Shown one piece after another: positions 10,670 to 30,070 of a stretch of DNA of 64,000 bases (position 1 is its first letter; every line of letters begins with the position of its first letter). Origin of the DNA: Haliotis asinina. Lineage: Eukaryota; Mollusca; Gastropoda; Lepetellida; Haliotidae. Below the pieces are notes generated by a model. The model was not told the DNA's origin. It did no database searches and saw only the letters and a list, made by a program, of their open reading frames with translations. The translations under genes and the position numbers were made by a program. Location of the stretch: NCBI RefSeq assembly GCF_037392515.1, contig NC_090281.1, positions 51,190,753 to 51,254,752 on the forward strand. Direction: 5' to 3'.

Positions 10670-11160
10670 AGAATGAATTATGTATTTCAAAAGTATAGGC
10701 TTTTGGTCACGAACGTCAAAACGGTGCACACTTGGTTCAACAACCCGAGGCAATTCAGCTTTGCTGTGTGGTGCACAGCGAATGGTTGCGGTGTGGTGTT
10801 GAACGGTCCATGTGTTATTTTGATGAACTACCAGCTCAGAACGAAATCGGCTCACTGTTTGCCATAGGACAAGGTGTCGAATGTGGTAAACAATCCACAC
10901 GATCAGCATGAGTACAAATACATTGGTGTAGACGGGGTCCCAAACACGGTTTGGGCATTCTCATACAGTGGTGGAAAAAATCCTTGAAGGAAGTCAGTGA
11001 CGATTTGCTGAGACGAGGTTTACTACATCGGGACTTTGATCTATCAAGCAATGAATGGTGAGATGATCGCATGAATTGTAAAGGTGGTGTCACTTTCACC
11101 ATTTCAATGGTGGAGCAGCTTGAGACGTTAAAGAAGACTGAGAAACGTTTATGTTGAACA
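10670..11160 (+). pseudogene. Possible coding remnants next to polymerase copy 2 (unrecognised)
   Basis: A 64-codon frame (10673-10867) reads MNYVFQKYRLLVTNVKTVHT and includes FAVWCTANGCGVVL. Shifted frames downstream (DQHEYKYIGVDGVPNTVWAF and LKEVSDDLLRRGLLHRDFDL) look more protein-like than the surrounding sequence. Position beside a Polinton-type polymerase suggests remnants of the same element's structural genes, but I cannot name a family. Confidence 0.3.
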
Positions 11161-11182
11161 CGTCGAAAGGGTTCACTCATGC

Positions 11183-12130
11183 ATGATCCGAAAGTACATG
11201 TGGGCACTGCTGGGTGTGGAGGTGCAAATGCGGTCCAACAACCTGGGTGAAGAGGTGGCTTACAACACACAGAAACAGTTTGTTGCCAACATTGAGGATG
11301 CCATTGCTTTTCCAGTTGATCTGCAGAGTGCCAGCATATGCTATCAAGACGTACTGGAAAACCCCCATTCGAAAGTCAGCTACAAGTTCAGCGTGGGACT
11401 GTACATGGCTCTGAGTGACATGCATCTGAGGGTGTATATATGCGCTGCATATGAACAAAAGCCACATCAAATTCAATGGGCCATTTACGTGAGAATGAGC
11501 ATCCTTGACTTATCCAAAAACTTGATGTACAATTTCTACTACAATAAGATAAAAATCAGTAGGGTGACGAGTGCAAAGTGGTGCACACGGACATGGATTC
11601 CCTGTTCATAGAAATTCGCACCAAGGATGTGTCTGAAGAAATGAAAAAACACATTCACCTGTACGACACCCCAGAGACCACCCCTTGCATGACACCACCA
11701 ACAAAATAGTGCTCAGCAACATAGATGATGAATGTGTGGGGACGCTGATCGACGAGTATGTCGGCTTGAGACCTATGATGAATTCATTCAAGAAAGCCGA
11801 CATTGATAAAATCGGAAAGGTGAAAGGCATAAAAAAAAAATGGTGAAAAAGCACATCAAGCATGCAAAATTCAAGGAAGACCTGTTCAAGAACAAAATGG
11901 TGAAACATCAAATGAACATGCTGAGAAGCAGCGGACGCACGATATTCAGCCTGTCTCGAAAAACAAGCCATCTGGAAAGTCTTCCTCCTTGTGCCCTGGT
12001 ACATCCCCAAAAGAAAATGCAACGATTTGATGCCAAATCGCTTGAGAGGGAGAGAGGGAAAGAAACGATTTGATATGGTCCTTGAAACCGTACAACATCG
12101 ACAGGGTGAATCTTGCTTTTGTTTGTTCAA
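11183..12130 (+). pseudogene. Polinton/Maverick-type DNA polymerase B, C-terminal half (copy 2)
   Basis: A second, longer protein-primed PolB remnant. The palm region shows VRMSILDLSKNLMYNFYYNK (ending near 11545). In a shifted frame follows motif C, HTDMDSLFIEI (T-D-M-D-S at 11587-11601); both metal-binding Asp codons remain, but the central Thr is Met. Then come DDECVGTLIDEYVGLRPMM (about 11724-11780), KVKGIKKKMVKKHIKHAKFK (about 11818-11875) and MVKHQMNMLRSSGRTIFSLS (about 11899-11960), matching copy 1's order. At least two frameshifts separate the pieces. The segment upstream of about 11430 does not look like polymerase to me and may be rearranged. Copies 1 and 2 differ greatly, so they come from different insertions or an old duplication. 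Confidence 0.75.
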
Positions 12131-12249
12131 TAGATATTATTGAAAATGTTAGACTTGTCAGTGTTATATTTTACTGGTTCTGAGGGGATTTCTTATACCT
12201 TTTCAATATTTGGCACTTTTGCAACAAGTTAATTGTGGAACCAGCAAAA

Positions 12250-13960
12250 TGATGTTTGCACTTGAGAAGTTTGTTTTGTCCCCTGACTCTGAGACAGTCA
12301 AATCTGATTTTGGTGCAAATTTCTTCACATCTCCAACTTGATGTCAAACCTGCAATGAGGAAAGTCCTGATTTTGAGAATTGTGTTGAATCATTATATTG
12401 ATGAGGGAGTTTTTTCAAACATGATGTTTTTGGAAATGGTGCAAGAAGAATGTTTGTTCAGATTGGTTGGAATTAAAGAAACCTGAAATTCAGTGAAAAA
12501 TTCAAAAAGAAGAAAATAGAAAACAGGAAGAACTGAAAAGGATGGAAAAAGGGAAAGAAATGGAGATGAAAAAGTTTGAGATGGAAAGAGAATAAGAAGA
12601 AAGGGAAAGAAAAAGGGTTGAGATGGAGAAAGAAATAGAAAGAGATATAGAAAGAGACAGAGATAGAAAGGAAATAGAATTGAGAAAATTGAAAGTTGAC
12701 AGAGAAATTCCATTGAAAAAGCTTGAAAACCCTTCTCCACCCTCAAACTCTTCCTCTTTTGATATTGTGAAGCATGTTAGACTGGTAATCCCTTTTAATG
12801 AGAAAGAAATAGACAAATATTTTCTACATTTTGTAAAGGTTGCTGAAAATCTCAAGTGGCCTAGGGAGTCATGGACTGTGCTACTGTAAACTGTTTTGAA
12901 GGGTAAAGCTCAGGATGCTTATTCAGCCTTGTCAATATGCAAAGCTCAGACTATGATATTGTCATGAGTACACTTTTCAAAGCTTATGAGTTAGTGCCTG
13001 AGGCTTATTGTCAAAAGTTCAGAAATGCTCACATTAGGTCATAAAGATTTTTGTATAGTTTGCTACAGAAACAGAAACATTGTTTGATAGGTGGAGTGGG
13101 TCTAAGGAAGTCACAATTTTGAGACAGTTAGTTTTGATGGACGATTTCAAACGGAGTGTTCATTCTGATCTTAAGACTTATTTGGATGAACAAAAGGTTG
13201 ATGACTTACAGGCAGCAATGTTGGCAGATGATTATTGTTTGACTGACAAGAGTTCATTTTGGTCTCCAGGTAATCCAAAGTTTTCTGGTCAAAGGGCTTT
13301 TCCCTGGGTAAGACTTCAGGACATGCAGGTTACAGTGGTGATAGAACAGGTTCAAATTCTAGTGGCAAGCAGTCACATACTTTTCAGTCTAAGCCAAAGA
13401 CTACCAGCGATTCTGATCCCGTTTGTTCACATTGTAAGAAGCCAGGTCATTTGATTTCTGTATGCTAAAAACTCCAGTTTAAAAATCAGATTCCCCAAAT
13501 ACTTTTGTGTCCATCGTACCTAAGCCTTTCTTTCATGTGGTTCTGAGGAGAGTTTTGTTTCTGAGAGTAAGTCCCCAGATTCTGTCGATCGGAAGTTTTT
13601 GCCCTTCGTTTCTAAGGGTTCTTTGTTGCTTATAGGAAATTATTCTACCCCACGGCCCGTTATTATCTTGAGAGATACTGGAGCGCTTCAATCTCTGATT
13701 TTGAAGGATATTTTGCCTTTTTGTGATGAGTTTTCAGTTAACTCAGATATTTTGCTTCAGGCTATAGGTGGCAATTCTTCTGCTCCCCTCCATTTTGTGA
13801 ATTTGATTTCAGATTTGACTTCAGGTGAATCTCTTTCTCAGTTCCTGGTGTCGATTTGTTGATCAGTAATGGTCTTACCATGCCAAAGTTGGTGCCGATC
13901 CAGTTGTCAGTGTTTTGCCGGAGAGTTCCGTTAGTGCAGACAGGGTATTTTTCCCTCTTG
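12250..13960 (+). pseudogene. Ty3/gypsy-like retrotransposon gag-protease, decayed
   Basis: Remnant of an LTR-retrotransposon gag followed by protease. In order: an N-terminal gag segment (LDVKPAMRKVLILRIVLNHY, about 12335-12400); a very Glu/Lys/Arg-rich coiled-coil-like linker (12490-12720); a SCAN-like gag capsid segment (IPFNEKEIDKYFLHFVKVAE, about 12790-12850, continuing 12950-13060); the FDRWSGSKEV...LDEQKVDDLQ part (13080-13260); one CCHC zinc knuckle, CSHCKKPGHLISVC, at 13424-13465; and a retropepsin-like protease with an active-site R-D-T-G-A (Asp codon 13674). Many stops and frameshifts occur, including within the capsid and after the knuckle. Reverse transcriptase, integrase and LTRs are not found; the copy ends against a microsatellite at 13991. 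Gag with a SCAN-like fold is known in Ty3/gypsy elements; the exact clade is not assigned. Confidence 0.85.
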
Positions 13961-13990
13961 TGCTTTGTAAGTGTGTGCGTGCTTACTTAC

Positions 13991-14014
13991 GTATGTATGT
14001 ATGTATGTATGTAA

Positions 14015-14068
<54 letters not shown>

Positions 14069-14103
14069 CTGTAGGTAGGTAGGTAGGTAGGTACGTAGGT
14101 AGG
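13991..14103. repeat. Compound microsatellite (GTAT)n(GT)n(AGGT)n
   Basis: gtatgtat repeats (13991-14020), then an uninterrupted GT run (about 14020-14064), then aggt repeats (14071-14103). It forms the boundary between the gag-protease remnant and the second Tc1 remnant. Confidence 0.95.
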
Positions 14104-14265
14104 CTGAAGAGGTAGAAGTGGGAGAGCAGCAGCTCGTCACAAGAGGATCTTCCCTGTTCAAGACAGCGAGTCCGAGTTCTCGAATTTTTCTTCAGATGGC
14201 CTGTGTATAGTGAAAAAGCACTCCTTCAGCAGCTGGAAACACAAGCTCAGCAGCTCGAATCGCAA

Positions 14266-15310
14266 TCCACTTGAAATTTGTCAGGGTTCAGAGGCCAGTC
14301 GGAAAGTTGCTGAACATGGATCTTAAGGTTGCTCAAAAGGCGGTGGTATGTAGCTTGACGATGGTCTGGGAGGAGGGCGAATACCAAGGGAAAGGTCGTT
14401 GTCCCTCAACTCTTGCTCGATGTGGACGGGCATTGTCATCCATGAAGATGATGTAAGGACCTGGGGCCCGTTTCACAAAACGCTCGTAGCCTAAGATCTC
14501 GTAAGTTTTCTCGTAGCCATTGTACCTGCTATACTGTAACACAGGAGCTATGGATGCTACGAGAAAAGTTACGAGATCTTAGGCTTACGAGAGTTTCGTG
14601 AAACGGGCCCCTGCTTGCTGAGCCCACGGAATGATCACAGGTGTGACAATTTCATCTTAGTACCTCACACCTGTCATGGTACCTCGTCTGATGACCACAA
14701 GATCAGTTCATCGTCCAACTTGGATTCCAGCCCAGATCATCAAACTCCCACCTCCATACTGATCATGTTCAGCAATCGTACAGATGGCGTATCGTTCGTT
14801 CGTTTCCCCCCACACGAGCCCTAACATCATTGAAGTCCAGACAGAATCTTGACTCATCTGTGAAGAGAACATTACGCCAGCGATTCATTCTCCAGTTACG
14901 TCGTTGGTTAGCCCATTTCAGTCTCTGTTGACGATGGTGTGCAGGCAGTGGGATACGTTGCACTGGTCTTCGGGACCTGGGACCCTCAGCATGGAGTCTG
15001 TTCCTCACTGTCTGTGTGGAGATTCTGTTCCCAGAAACTCTCTGGAGGTCATTCTTGAGAGATCTGGCTGCGGTGAACCTGTTCCGCCGGGCTAGGGTGG
15101 CCAAGTATCGGTCCTCTCTGGGAGTTGTCACCCTTAGACGACCTGAGCCTGGTCTCTCAGTCGTCAATCAGGTCTGTTTGGTAACGAGTGATCGCTCTGG
15201 AGATGACGCTTCGATGAACATTGAAGTGGTTGGCAACAGCACTCTGGGTCTGACCCCCCTGCACCATTCCAACAATTTGAGCAACTTCAATTGGTGTCAA
15301 GTGACGCCTA
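14266..15310 (-). pseudogene. Second Tc1-like transposase, inactivated and interrupted
   Basis: - strand transposase remnant with domains in the expected order. The helix-turn-helix segment is TPIEVAQIVGMVQGGQTQSA...FNVHRSVISRAITRYQTDL (about 15305-15170). A frame change leads into TERPGSGRLRVTTPREDRYL (15160-15100). STQTVRNRLHAEG follows, then the first catalytic Asp in FTDESRF (codon 14857-14855). The GGGSLMIWAGIQ and DLVVIRRGTMTGVRY segments (about 14765-14665) come next. The second catalytic Asp is in FMDDNARPHRA (codon 14437-14435). A 147-bp foldback element is inserted between WAQQ and AGPYI. The third catalytic residue (Glu) was not located; the 3' end is too decayed. It is clearly a different Tc1 lineage from the 6.2-7.6 kb copy. 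Confidence 0.87.
14461..14613. mobile_element. Foldback (MITE) nested in Tc1 transposase, with 3-bp duplication
   Basis: The element 14464-14610 begins gggcccgtttcac and ends gtgaaacgggccc. Arms of about 53 bp pair almost perfectly around a loop of about 40 bp. It is flanked by CTG on both sides (14461-14463 and 14611-14613), a 3-bp target duplication. Removing the element and one CTG makes the flanking transposase codons continuous. Three-base duplications are typical of PIF/Harbinger-type movement (usually TWA), so CTG makes the family uncertain. Confidence 0.88.
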
Positions 15311-16957
15311 GCCAGTCCTCAAATATTACTGTCAACAATTTGTCCTTGCTGGCAGTTTTAACGCAATCAGAACGCATGTGCGACGTGTATAGCACGTTTT
15401 CCATGCATATTGCATGTGAGTTTTGAGGGTGGTTGTGTTCAGGCGGTGCTAACAATGTTCTCAGAAAAACAATATGGGAAATGCTTTAATAAGGGTTCTC
15501 CTGCATGGATTATATGCCAAGTAACTACTTCATATGCCCATGAAGAAAAAATGTGGAAGAAAATACTTGTTGCTTAACTTTTTTTTTAGGAGTGTATTTG
15601 ATATCAAAGTTTGAAAATGAGAAAAGAAGTTATATCACACAAAACGTGGTGTTTATTATTGAGGTGTTTTGACCTTTCGGTATGGCCATTTTGACGAGGG
15701 CTTGTGGTCATTTTTACTAGGTTCAGTGTGGCCATTTTATCGTGTGGTCATTTTGACCTGTTCCCCATTTGAATTAATTATAGTTGCATTAGTTACTGCT
15801 ACATGTTTAAAACACGTAAATCTGAGTGGTAAATTGATTCCTCTTTCAGGTGATCACGAAGTTACCATCGCAAAGTGTTTATTTTTTAAATCCATTTACC
15901 TTGAGAAGGTTAATTTCTTTATTTTTTAGAGTTATTAAGTTAACTCCACAACATTCAGTTAAATAGCTAATTCCTAATTAATTATGGTTAATCCATTCTC
16001 AGAGATAGGGGAGTGTGGCATGTTTCTTTGTTAATTACCTACTCCAGTTTCTCACAACTGGGTGTTCTCGCAAATGGGAGTAGCTTTCTACTATAAATGT
16101 TTTATAAAAAGCGATTAAAAAGAAAAATAAAACAACAACAAAACACACTGCATATTAAATCACTACCTGATAAAACCGCGCAATCTACGCCTTCGTGAAT
16201 TACTTGCTGGTTACATGAACAGACACTACATCAAAACCCTGACATACCTGCAGACATGTCCCTTTGGCTTTTATTGCGTGTATTATGCTGCATACTTGTA
16301 TTCTGTACATTCTTGTAAGAAAGATACAATTCAAAGAGTCAGATATGCTCTTTTCTACTTTCTTGGCTAGTATATAGTGAAACCTGAAATAACGCGTATT
16401 TTTACCCGAAAAGGATACTCATTAGGATCAGTAATTTTTGCAAACGATCATGGTACTGTACCAGTAAATGTGCATATTCTAGACTCTGTTCAGATTCTTC
16501 AATGGCACTTAGAAGTTGATGCAGTAATCCATTATCCACCTTACGATGGGGCAAGAACTAGCCCACAAACGTTGTGAAAAATAAATCAAGAAGTTCTTAT
16601 CCATCAGATTTGTCTTATAGTATTGAATCTGTTCATTTGCATGTTGAAAAACCAGGCACATTTGGCACTCTTTTCTCAGGATAAAGTGACTGTTTAATTT
16701 CAATTCATGATGTCAACATACTTTCTATGTACTATGTATAGCCTATACATGACTAAAAGCCATACTGTGTTATCGTTATTGGTCTTTGTAAGGGTGGGGT
16801 GTTCACATTTGCCTGTGGTTTGTTCACAGATCCCTATTCAGTTTCGGTTGAATAAAAATGTTTATCCGTATTCCTATTTTGTCAGTCAAGAGTGTTGATG
16901 AAAACCTGGTTTTCAAATCCTCTGTCGGGTTTCGTTTATTGACGACTGTTATACGAA
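15311..16957. other. Intergenic; possible outer part of second Tc1
   Basis: The right end of the second Tc1 element probably lies near 15575-15595 (aactttttttttaggagtgt looks like a Tc1 terminal repeat), but no matching left end was found. The rest is AT-rich with no supported gene. A frame at 16377-16577 has no recognisable motif. Confidence 0.4.
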
Positions 16958-17005
16958 GAGTGAGTGGGTTTAGTTTTACGCCGCACTCAACAATTTTGCA
17001 GTTAT
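16958..17005 (-). repeat. SINE 3' tail fragment
   Basis: gagtgagtgggtttagtttt followed by acgccgcactcaacaa is the complement of the 3' module shared by both SINE families. No head is present, so it is a 5'-truncated insertion or remnant. Confidence 0.7.
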
Positions 17006-17107
17006 ATGGGAGAGAAAAGAATCATTTGATTCTTTAAGTTCGTACTCCGCAATAATGAACAGAGATATTCATATTTCACAGAAGCAGTTTTTGACAGTCC
17101 TCATGCC

Positions 17108-17110
17108 CCT

Positions 17111-17163
<53 letters not shown>

Positions 17164-17174
17164 AACACACACAC
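17108..17174. repeat. (TC)n(AC)n compound microsatellite
   Basis: A TC run with one interruption (17110-17148) passes directly into an AC run (17148-17174, one interruption). Confidence 0.93.
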
Positions 17175-18330
17175 GAGTCGGTATTACAGCAATACCAATC
17201 CTGAATATCAATAACGGATGGGAGATAACTGTTCCTACTTGACAGCTTATCTATTTATAGCAGTATTTCGGTACATTGCATAACAAAACATTATAGCATT
17301 TACGTAATATTAGAAAATATATTACGATATTGTCACTGGCTCATTAGTTTCATTTCCGCTAGCAAAAAGCCGACTTGGCAAAAGAATAACAACTTGTAGA
17401 TCTACACGGTGAAAAAAAATCTTTTCGCATTTTTGTGTATTGTCAAAGATGCAACGTGAAAGTGGTGAATGTGAAGGATTTGTCACTGTTGCAATGTGCT
17501 CACGTTAGAGGTGAATGTTCAGTTGATGGTGCAAGGTGTGCAATAAACAGGTGTTTATTGTCTGGGATGCAAGGACACGTGGTAATAGTGCTTGTTTTGT
17601 CCAGAACACACCGTGTATATCGTGTATATCGTGTATAGCGTGTGTACTTTAAGACTCGTTAAAAGTAGATGTTTATGACATAAATGCAACAGGTGCACTT
17701 CACAAATGGCAGTTTAATGGGAAAATTGGTGTAATTAAAAACAAATCATTTTGATATTTTGTGGTGAGACATAAATGAAATTGAATAATAAATCTACACT
17801 GCGAATTAGTACTTGGAAGGTTTAGTTTCGATGCTGTATTTCAAACATTCAAGAATAAAGAAACAAACAAAACATAACAAAAAAACCCAAACAAAACAAC
17901 AAACCAACAAAACTAACAAAACCAACAACCAAGAAACAAATAAAAAAACAAAACAAAACAAACTCCACGTCGAGTAATAATGATCTGGACTAATGGACTA
18001 ATTATGAAACAAATTGTAGGCATTGAAATGAAAATTCAATCTTCCACAAATCAACTATTAGATGTTTAGGTTTTTACGACACTGTATAAATATGTATCCA
18101 CCCAAAGCACTGCCGTCATTCAGAAACAGACAAGAAATGATAAGAGGTTTCTAGCAATTACGTATAAATAACGAGATGCACATGTCAAAATATCACATCA
18201 TTCCTGTTATCAAATATGCTATAACTATTTACTGTAGTTGTATATCTTCATTTCACTACTACATGGATTTGGTCGATTAACTATGTTAACTAAATAGTAC
18301 CAAAGTAAAAGAAGCAACCTTAAAATCATT
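17175..18330. other. Intergenic upstream of ATP6V0B
   Basis: Contains a short 9-bp tandem (cgtgtatat, about 17610-17640) and an A/C-rich stretch (17860-17965, aacaaa/aaaacaac words). No gene is supported. Confidence 0.6.
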
Positions 18331-18463
18331 TTTAATGTAGTTTTTAGTGGCTACCAAATTGATATGTTACCTCCCTTTAGAGGTCTCGTGATTTCGCGTA
18401 TATTACCGAGAGCTGATCATATGAGGCTGTTATTGAATGACAGAAACATAATTGTCTGACAAG
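18331..18463 (+). promoter_or_regulatory. 5' flank and probable 5' UTR of ATP6V0B
   Basis: Sequence immediately before the start codon. No TATA box stands out. The stretch gttacctccctttagaggtc followed by tcgtgatttcgcg (about 18367-18400) is the only locally GC-richer, CpG-bearing part. An in-frame TAA at 18449-18451 lies just 12 bases before the ATG, so translation cannot begin further upstream in this frame. The transcription start is not determined. Confidence 0.35.
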
Positions 18464-26536
<8,073 letters not shown>

Positions 26537-26910
26537 ATGAGATGAGGTCATGCTGCTTGAAGCCATTCCAGACAGAACAAATGCACATCTCAACTGAAAC
26601 AGATCAGAAAACATTAAAGTTTACTGTCAAGGAACCTGTGAACTTTCTCACAATTCCATATAGATTGCTTGTAGTACATTGAATAACATAGGAACATGCT
26701 CAGCACGCAGTAAATTACATATCGTAAAATAGTCAAGATTATCTACTGATGGGCTGCTGTATCAAAACATGTAATCACGAGGAAACCTGTGTGGTTTGGC
26801 GATACAGCTTTCATCAGTCCTGTCCAGATAGTATTAGTACAACTAATTATATGAAAGTTTGGTGTCCAGATGAGCTGGGCACTATAGGTATGTGAGATAT
26901 ATATATATAT

Positions 26911-26941
<31 letters not shown>

Positions 26942-29100
26942 AAGCCAGCAGCCAAGTGTATTGCCACATGTTGCTAAGGAATGTCTCGCTGTGTGTTATA
27001 TGAGCCTGAAAAATAGTATATAACATGAGAAAATAAGATAAAAAGTTCTGTGTGAACTTGTATGCTGCACTGACTTATCTGTGGGCATACTTGTTATTTA
27101 TTATCAGTGATTATTTGAGCTGTATTGACATTTATTCCATGGAATGATATCTACAGCTTTGTTAATAAGATTATAATAAACCAGTTTTACAGACTTCTGT
27201 GCATATTCTGTCTTATGGTATTATACCATGTATACATCCATGCTATCAGCTGTCTGACAACCAGGGCAGCGATGCAGGTCTGGATACAATCTGGTTATGA
27301 TCTGTGAGTAGTGTATATGATCACGATGATATGTCCTCTGTAGGTGTTTATACAGGACATTGTATGTATAGCTCATATCTTTGTTTATCATTGTTACAAA
27401 GTGTACAACAAATGTCGAATCTATCATCTTGACTCTAGTCATTGTTAGATGAAATCTGCGGAATGCCTCCATAGACCAAATTTCTGTTGTTTCACAGATT
27501 AGCTTTTGTGGAACTTTCTAAATATTTTCATTACATTGAAAGTGTCTGTTTTCATTCATCACAGAGCTATCAGAAAAGTGTATTTTGAGGAACATGTAAT
27601 TCTATATGAACTTGCAGTGGAGTATTTGGAATTCTAGTTTTATTAGTCCTCTGTGATTGACTACAATTTATAGGTTTTAATACTGAAGGTTTCTGAAATA
27701 AATGGGCTCACAAAAATCTGTGAAATGAAAGAAACAGGTTCTAACATATTTGTGAAATCAAAATGTGAGTTCGTTGTTGGTATTTGACTTGATTGGATGT
27801 TCTTGTCTGGTGAAGAATGATTATTTTCAGTTTCCTCATCATGTGTCTTGGATGAAATTGTAGATTTTATCTTCTGTGTTGCGAGTTAGGCCCTCCTGTG
27901 CACTCCCATGTATGTGGAGTTCTAAATTTTGAGGAGAATGTCCTTGTTCCCACATTCCAGTGTGAAGTAGATCTTTGTTGTACTGAGGGTAATGCTACAA
28001 CCATTAGAAGTTAAATCTGTATAAGGCTGTGACACTTCCTCTACACATCCTGAGAAACGGTATGTATAACATTGCTACTAACTCAAACATGATAGATGTC
28101 ATACTTGACTTGATGGAGAGGGAGCAGAGAGTTGGGTTTCTAAATAAATTATCATACTTCAGATTGTTGAATAAAAATTGGAATTGTTTGAATGAAAAAT
28201 CATTGTTTCAAGATGACCGTGTGTTTTTTTGTTTGTTTTTTTTTTTGAGGAATAGACAATTTAACTTAAATTTCGATTAAAAAATAATGTTTTGTAGCTG
28301 AAAAGATACATAGTCTCTAAAAGAATTCCAGATGACTTTTCCCTATATGAAATGTTGATAGTCTCAAGGATATCTGTGCATGTATTGTTACAGATGTATA
28401 TTCTTGCTTCTCTTGTATGAATGGTAACCATGTAGATTGTTTATCTTTGTCTAGAATGTAAATTGGCATAATCTTCTAAATAATTCCCCTTTTAGACATG
28501 GTGTTTGGGACAATAGATAATAAACCTTTGCACATTTTCATTGCTTTCTTTACTGTTTTATGGTCAGGGAGCTGTATATCATGGAGTTAGTTGGCTGTTG
28601 AGCTTTAGGTAATGCAAGAAGTGTGTATCTGTCCTTTGGGAGAAATTCTGTTCAGGTTTTTTCAGTAAATTCATCAGTCTCCTAGTTATTTTAAGAAATT
28701 GGAAATCCATTAATGTACGTTGTTGGTATTTTGTTGCAGAAAATGTGAGCTCTGGTTGAAACTGCATTGATAACGCCCACCTTGCTCACTCACTCATGTT
28801 CATTGATCATGCTGGTCATTGTTTCCACCAATCTTTACATAGATTCCACCAATCTACGCAGTATATCATCGTATTTCCCTTGTCTATACTTGTAATGCTC
28901 TATCATAGTATAATACCTCATGTTTTATTGTGAAGTTCTTCGCATTCATCATCTTTCAGTCCTTGAGGGTCATCAGTGTAACCTAGATGTATATGTTAAT
29001 GCAGGCTGTTATGCACGGATGTGTTGTGATGTACCGTCACTGATTGGAAGGATGTAATAAAATCTTATGTGGTCGGACTGAATGTGTTGTTTCTTTCAAC
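26537..29100 (+). other. 3' flank and possible long 3' UTR of ATP6V0B
   Basis: No coding sequence is supported. AATAAA poly(A) signals occur at 27175-27180, 27697-27702 and 29056-29061 (the last is followed by a T/GT-rich tgtgttgtttctttc). Which one is used cannot be decided from sequence. A TA microsatellite lies at 26896-26940. The frame at 28029-28280 has no recognisable domain. Confidence 0.5.
26896..26940. repeat. (TA)n microsatellite
   Basis: About 45 bp of TA with one acatgt interruption, between the stop codon of ATP6V0B and the first AATAAA. Confidence 0.93.
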
Positions 29101-29983
29101 AGTTATGGGAGCACACAGGCTGAGACTCCACAATAGATGAGTGTGAATACTGTTTGATATGTCTGTCAACAATGTTACACTATTTATCACCAAGAAAGTC
29201 CAGCTACCGAACACAGCGCCAGGTCTGAAAGTTAGAATTAGTCAGATCGCCCTGTCCATGTATTAAAGTCTTCTTGTGGCATGCTCATCACTGGGAACTA
29301 GTCCATCGTGTAACTACAGTTTGTAGACGACTTTGCACTATACCAGGGTGTGCTCGATGTAGGCCGTGACTGGAATACAAATTCACTTATATCAGTCGTG
29401 GTGCAATGAATATGAAACTCAAGGAGGCACTTGTAGATTTTAGTCGCATTTACTTGTTCATCCTCGATGAAAACTCTTTTTCTCAGTGTAGAGTTGTGTC
29501 CCTTAGTTGTGCAAAATGGAGGGCTGGATTTCTAGCTTCGCCATGATTACGTATCGTGGTTGGTGCACTTGTGCTCGTTGGGTCACCTGAAGTAAACACT
29601 TAAAGGAAGCATCACTCGAGTCTTTCCTCCACCATCATCTTGGAATATTGTTTACAACTGCTCTAAACCAAGTTCACACACTTATTAGAGCCGTCGATAC
29701 CTTAATTATCAAGTACTGTTTCTTGAAATAGGATTAGCGCTAGTGACTGCTGTTCTCTGACACTGTTGCGTTCGTGTTGCAGCATTAAGTAACATTATGC
29801 TTATAAAGCCATGGTCTGTATACGCTATCAGCCAGTATTTTGATGGCATTGTGTTTACAAAACAGTTTACGAGAGTACGTGCCTTCTTAGAACACAAACC
29901 TTTACATTTAAAGACATTTCAGACTTTAAAACAAAGTTGACAGACCTTAGTTCAAACATTTTTTATCCATGTACAGACTTTGT
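29101..29983. other. Intergenic, nothing recognised
   Basis: Unique sequence without repeats of the families seen elsewhere and without a convincing frame. Confidence 0.5.
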
Positions 29984-30070
29984 AAATATAAAGATAGCCT
30001 TAAGAAAAATAGTCTCTCCTCAGAGACGAAAAGCAGTCACTGACCAAGACAACAAACTCCGCGCAGAACG
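29984..30070 (+). promoter_or_regulatory. Candidate TATA promoter and short 5' UTR
   Basis: A TATA-like aaatataaag stretch (about 29986-29995) lies roughly 30 bp before a pyrimidine-rich tctctcctcag (a plausible initiator near 30020). A leader of about 50 nt follows, without ATG, up to the start at 30071. Taken alone these are weak signals; their spacing is what makes them worth listing. Confidence 0.25.

Noticed and set aside
18452..18463. Upstream TTG as an alternative start for ATP6V0B
   Set aside because: The ATG at 18464 has a good context and the family's N-terminus is short; a TTG start four codons earlier has no support.
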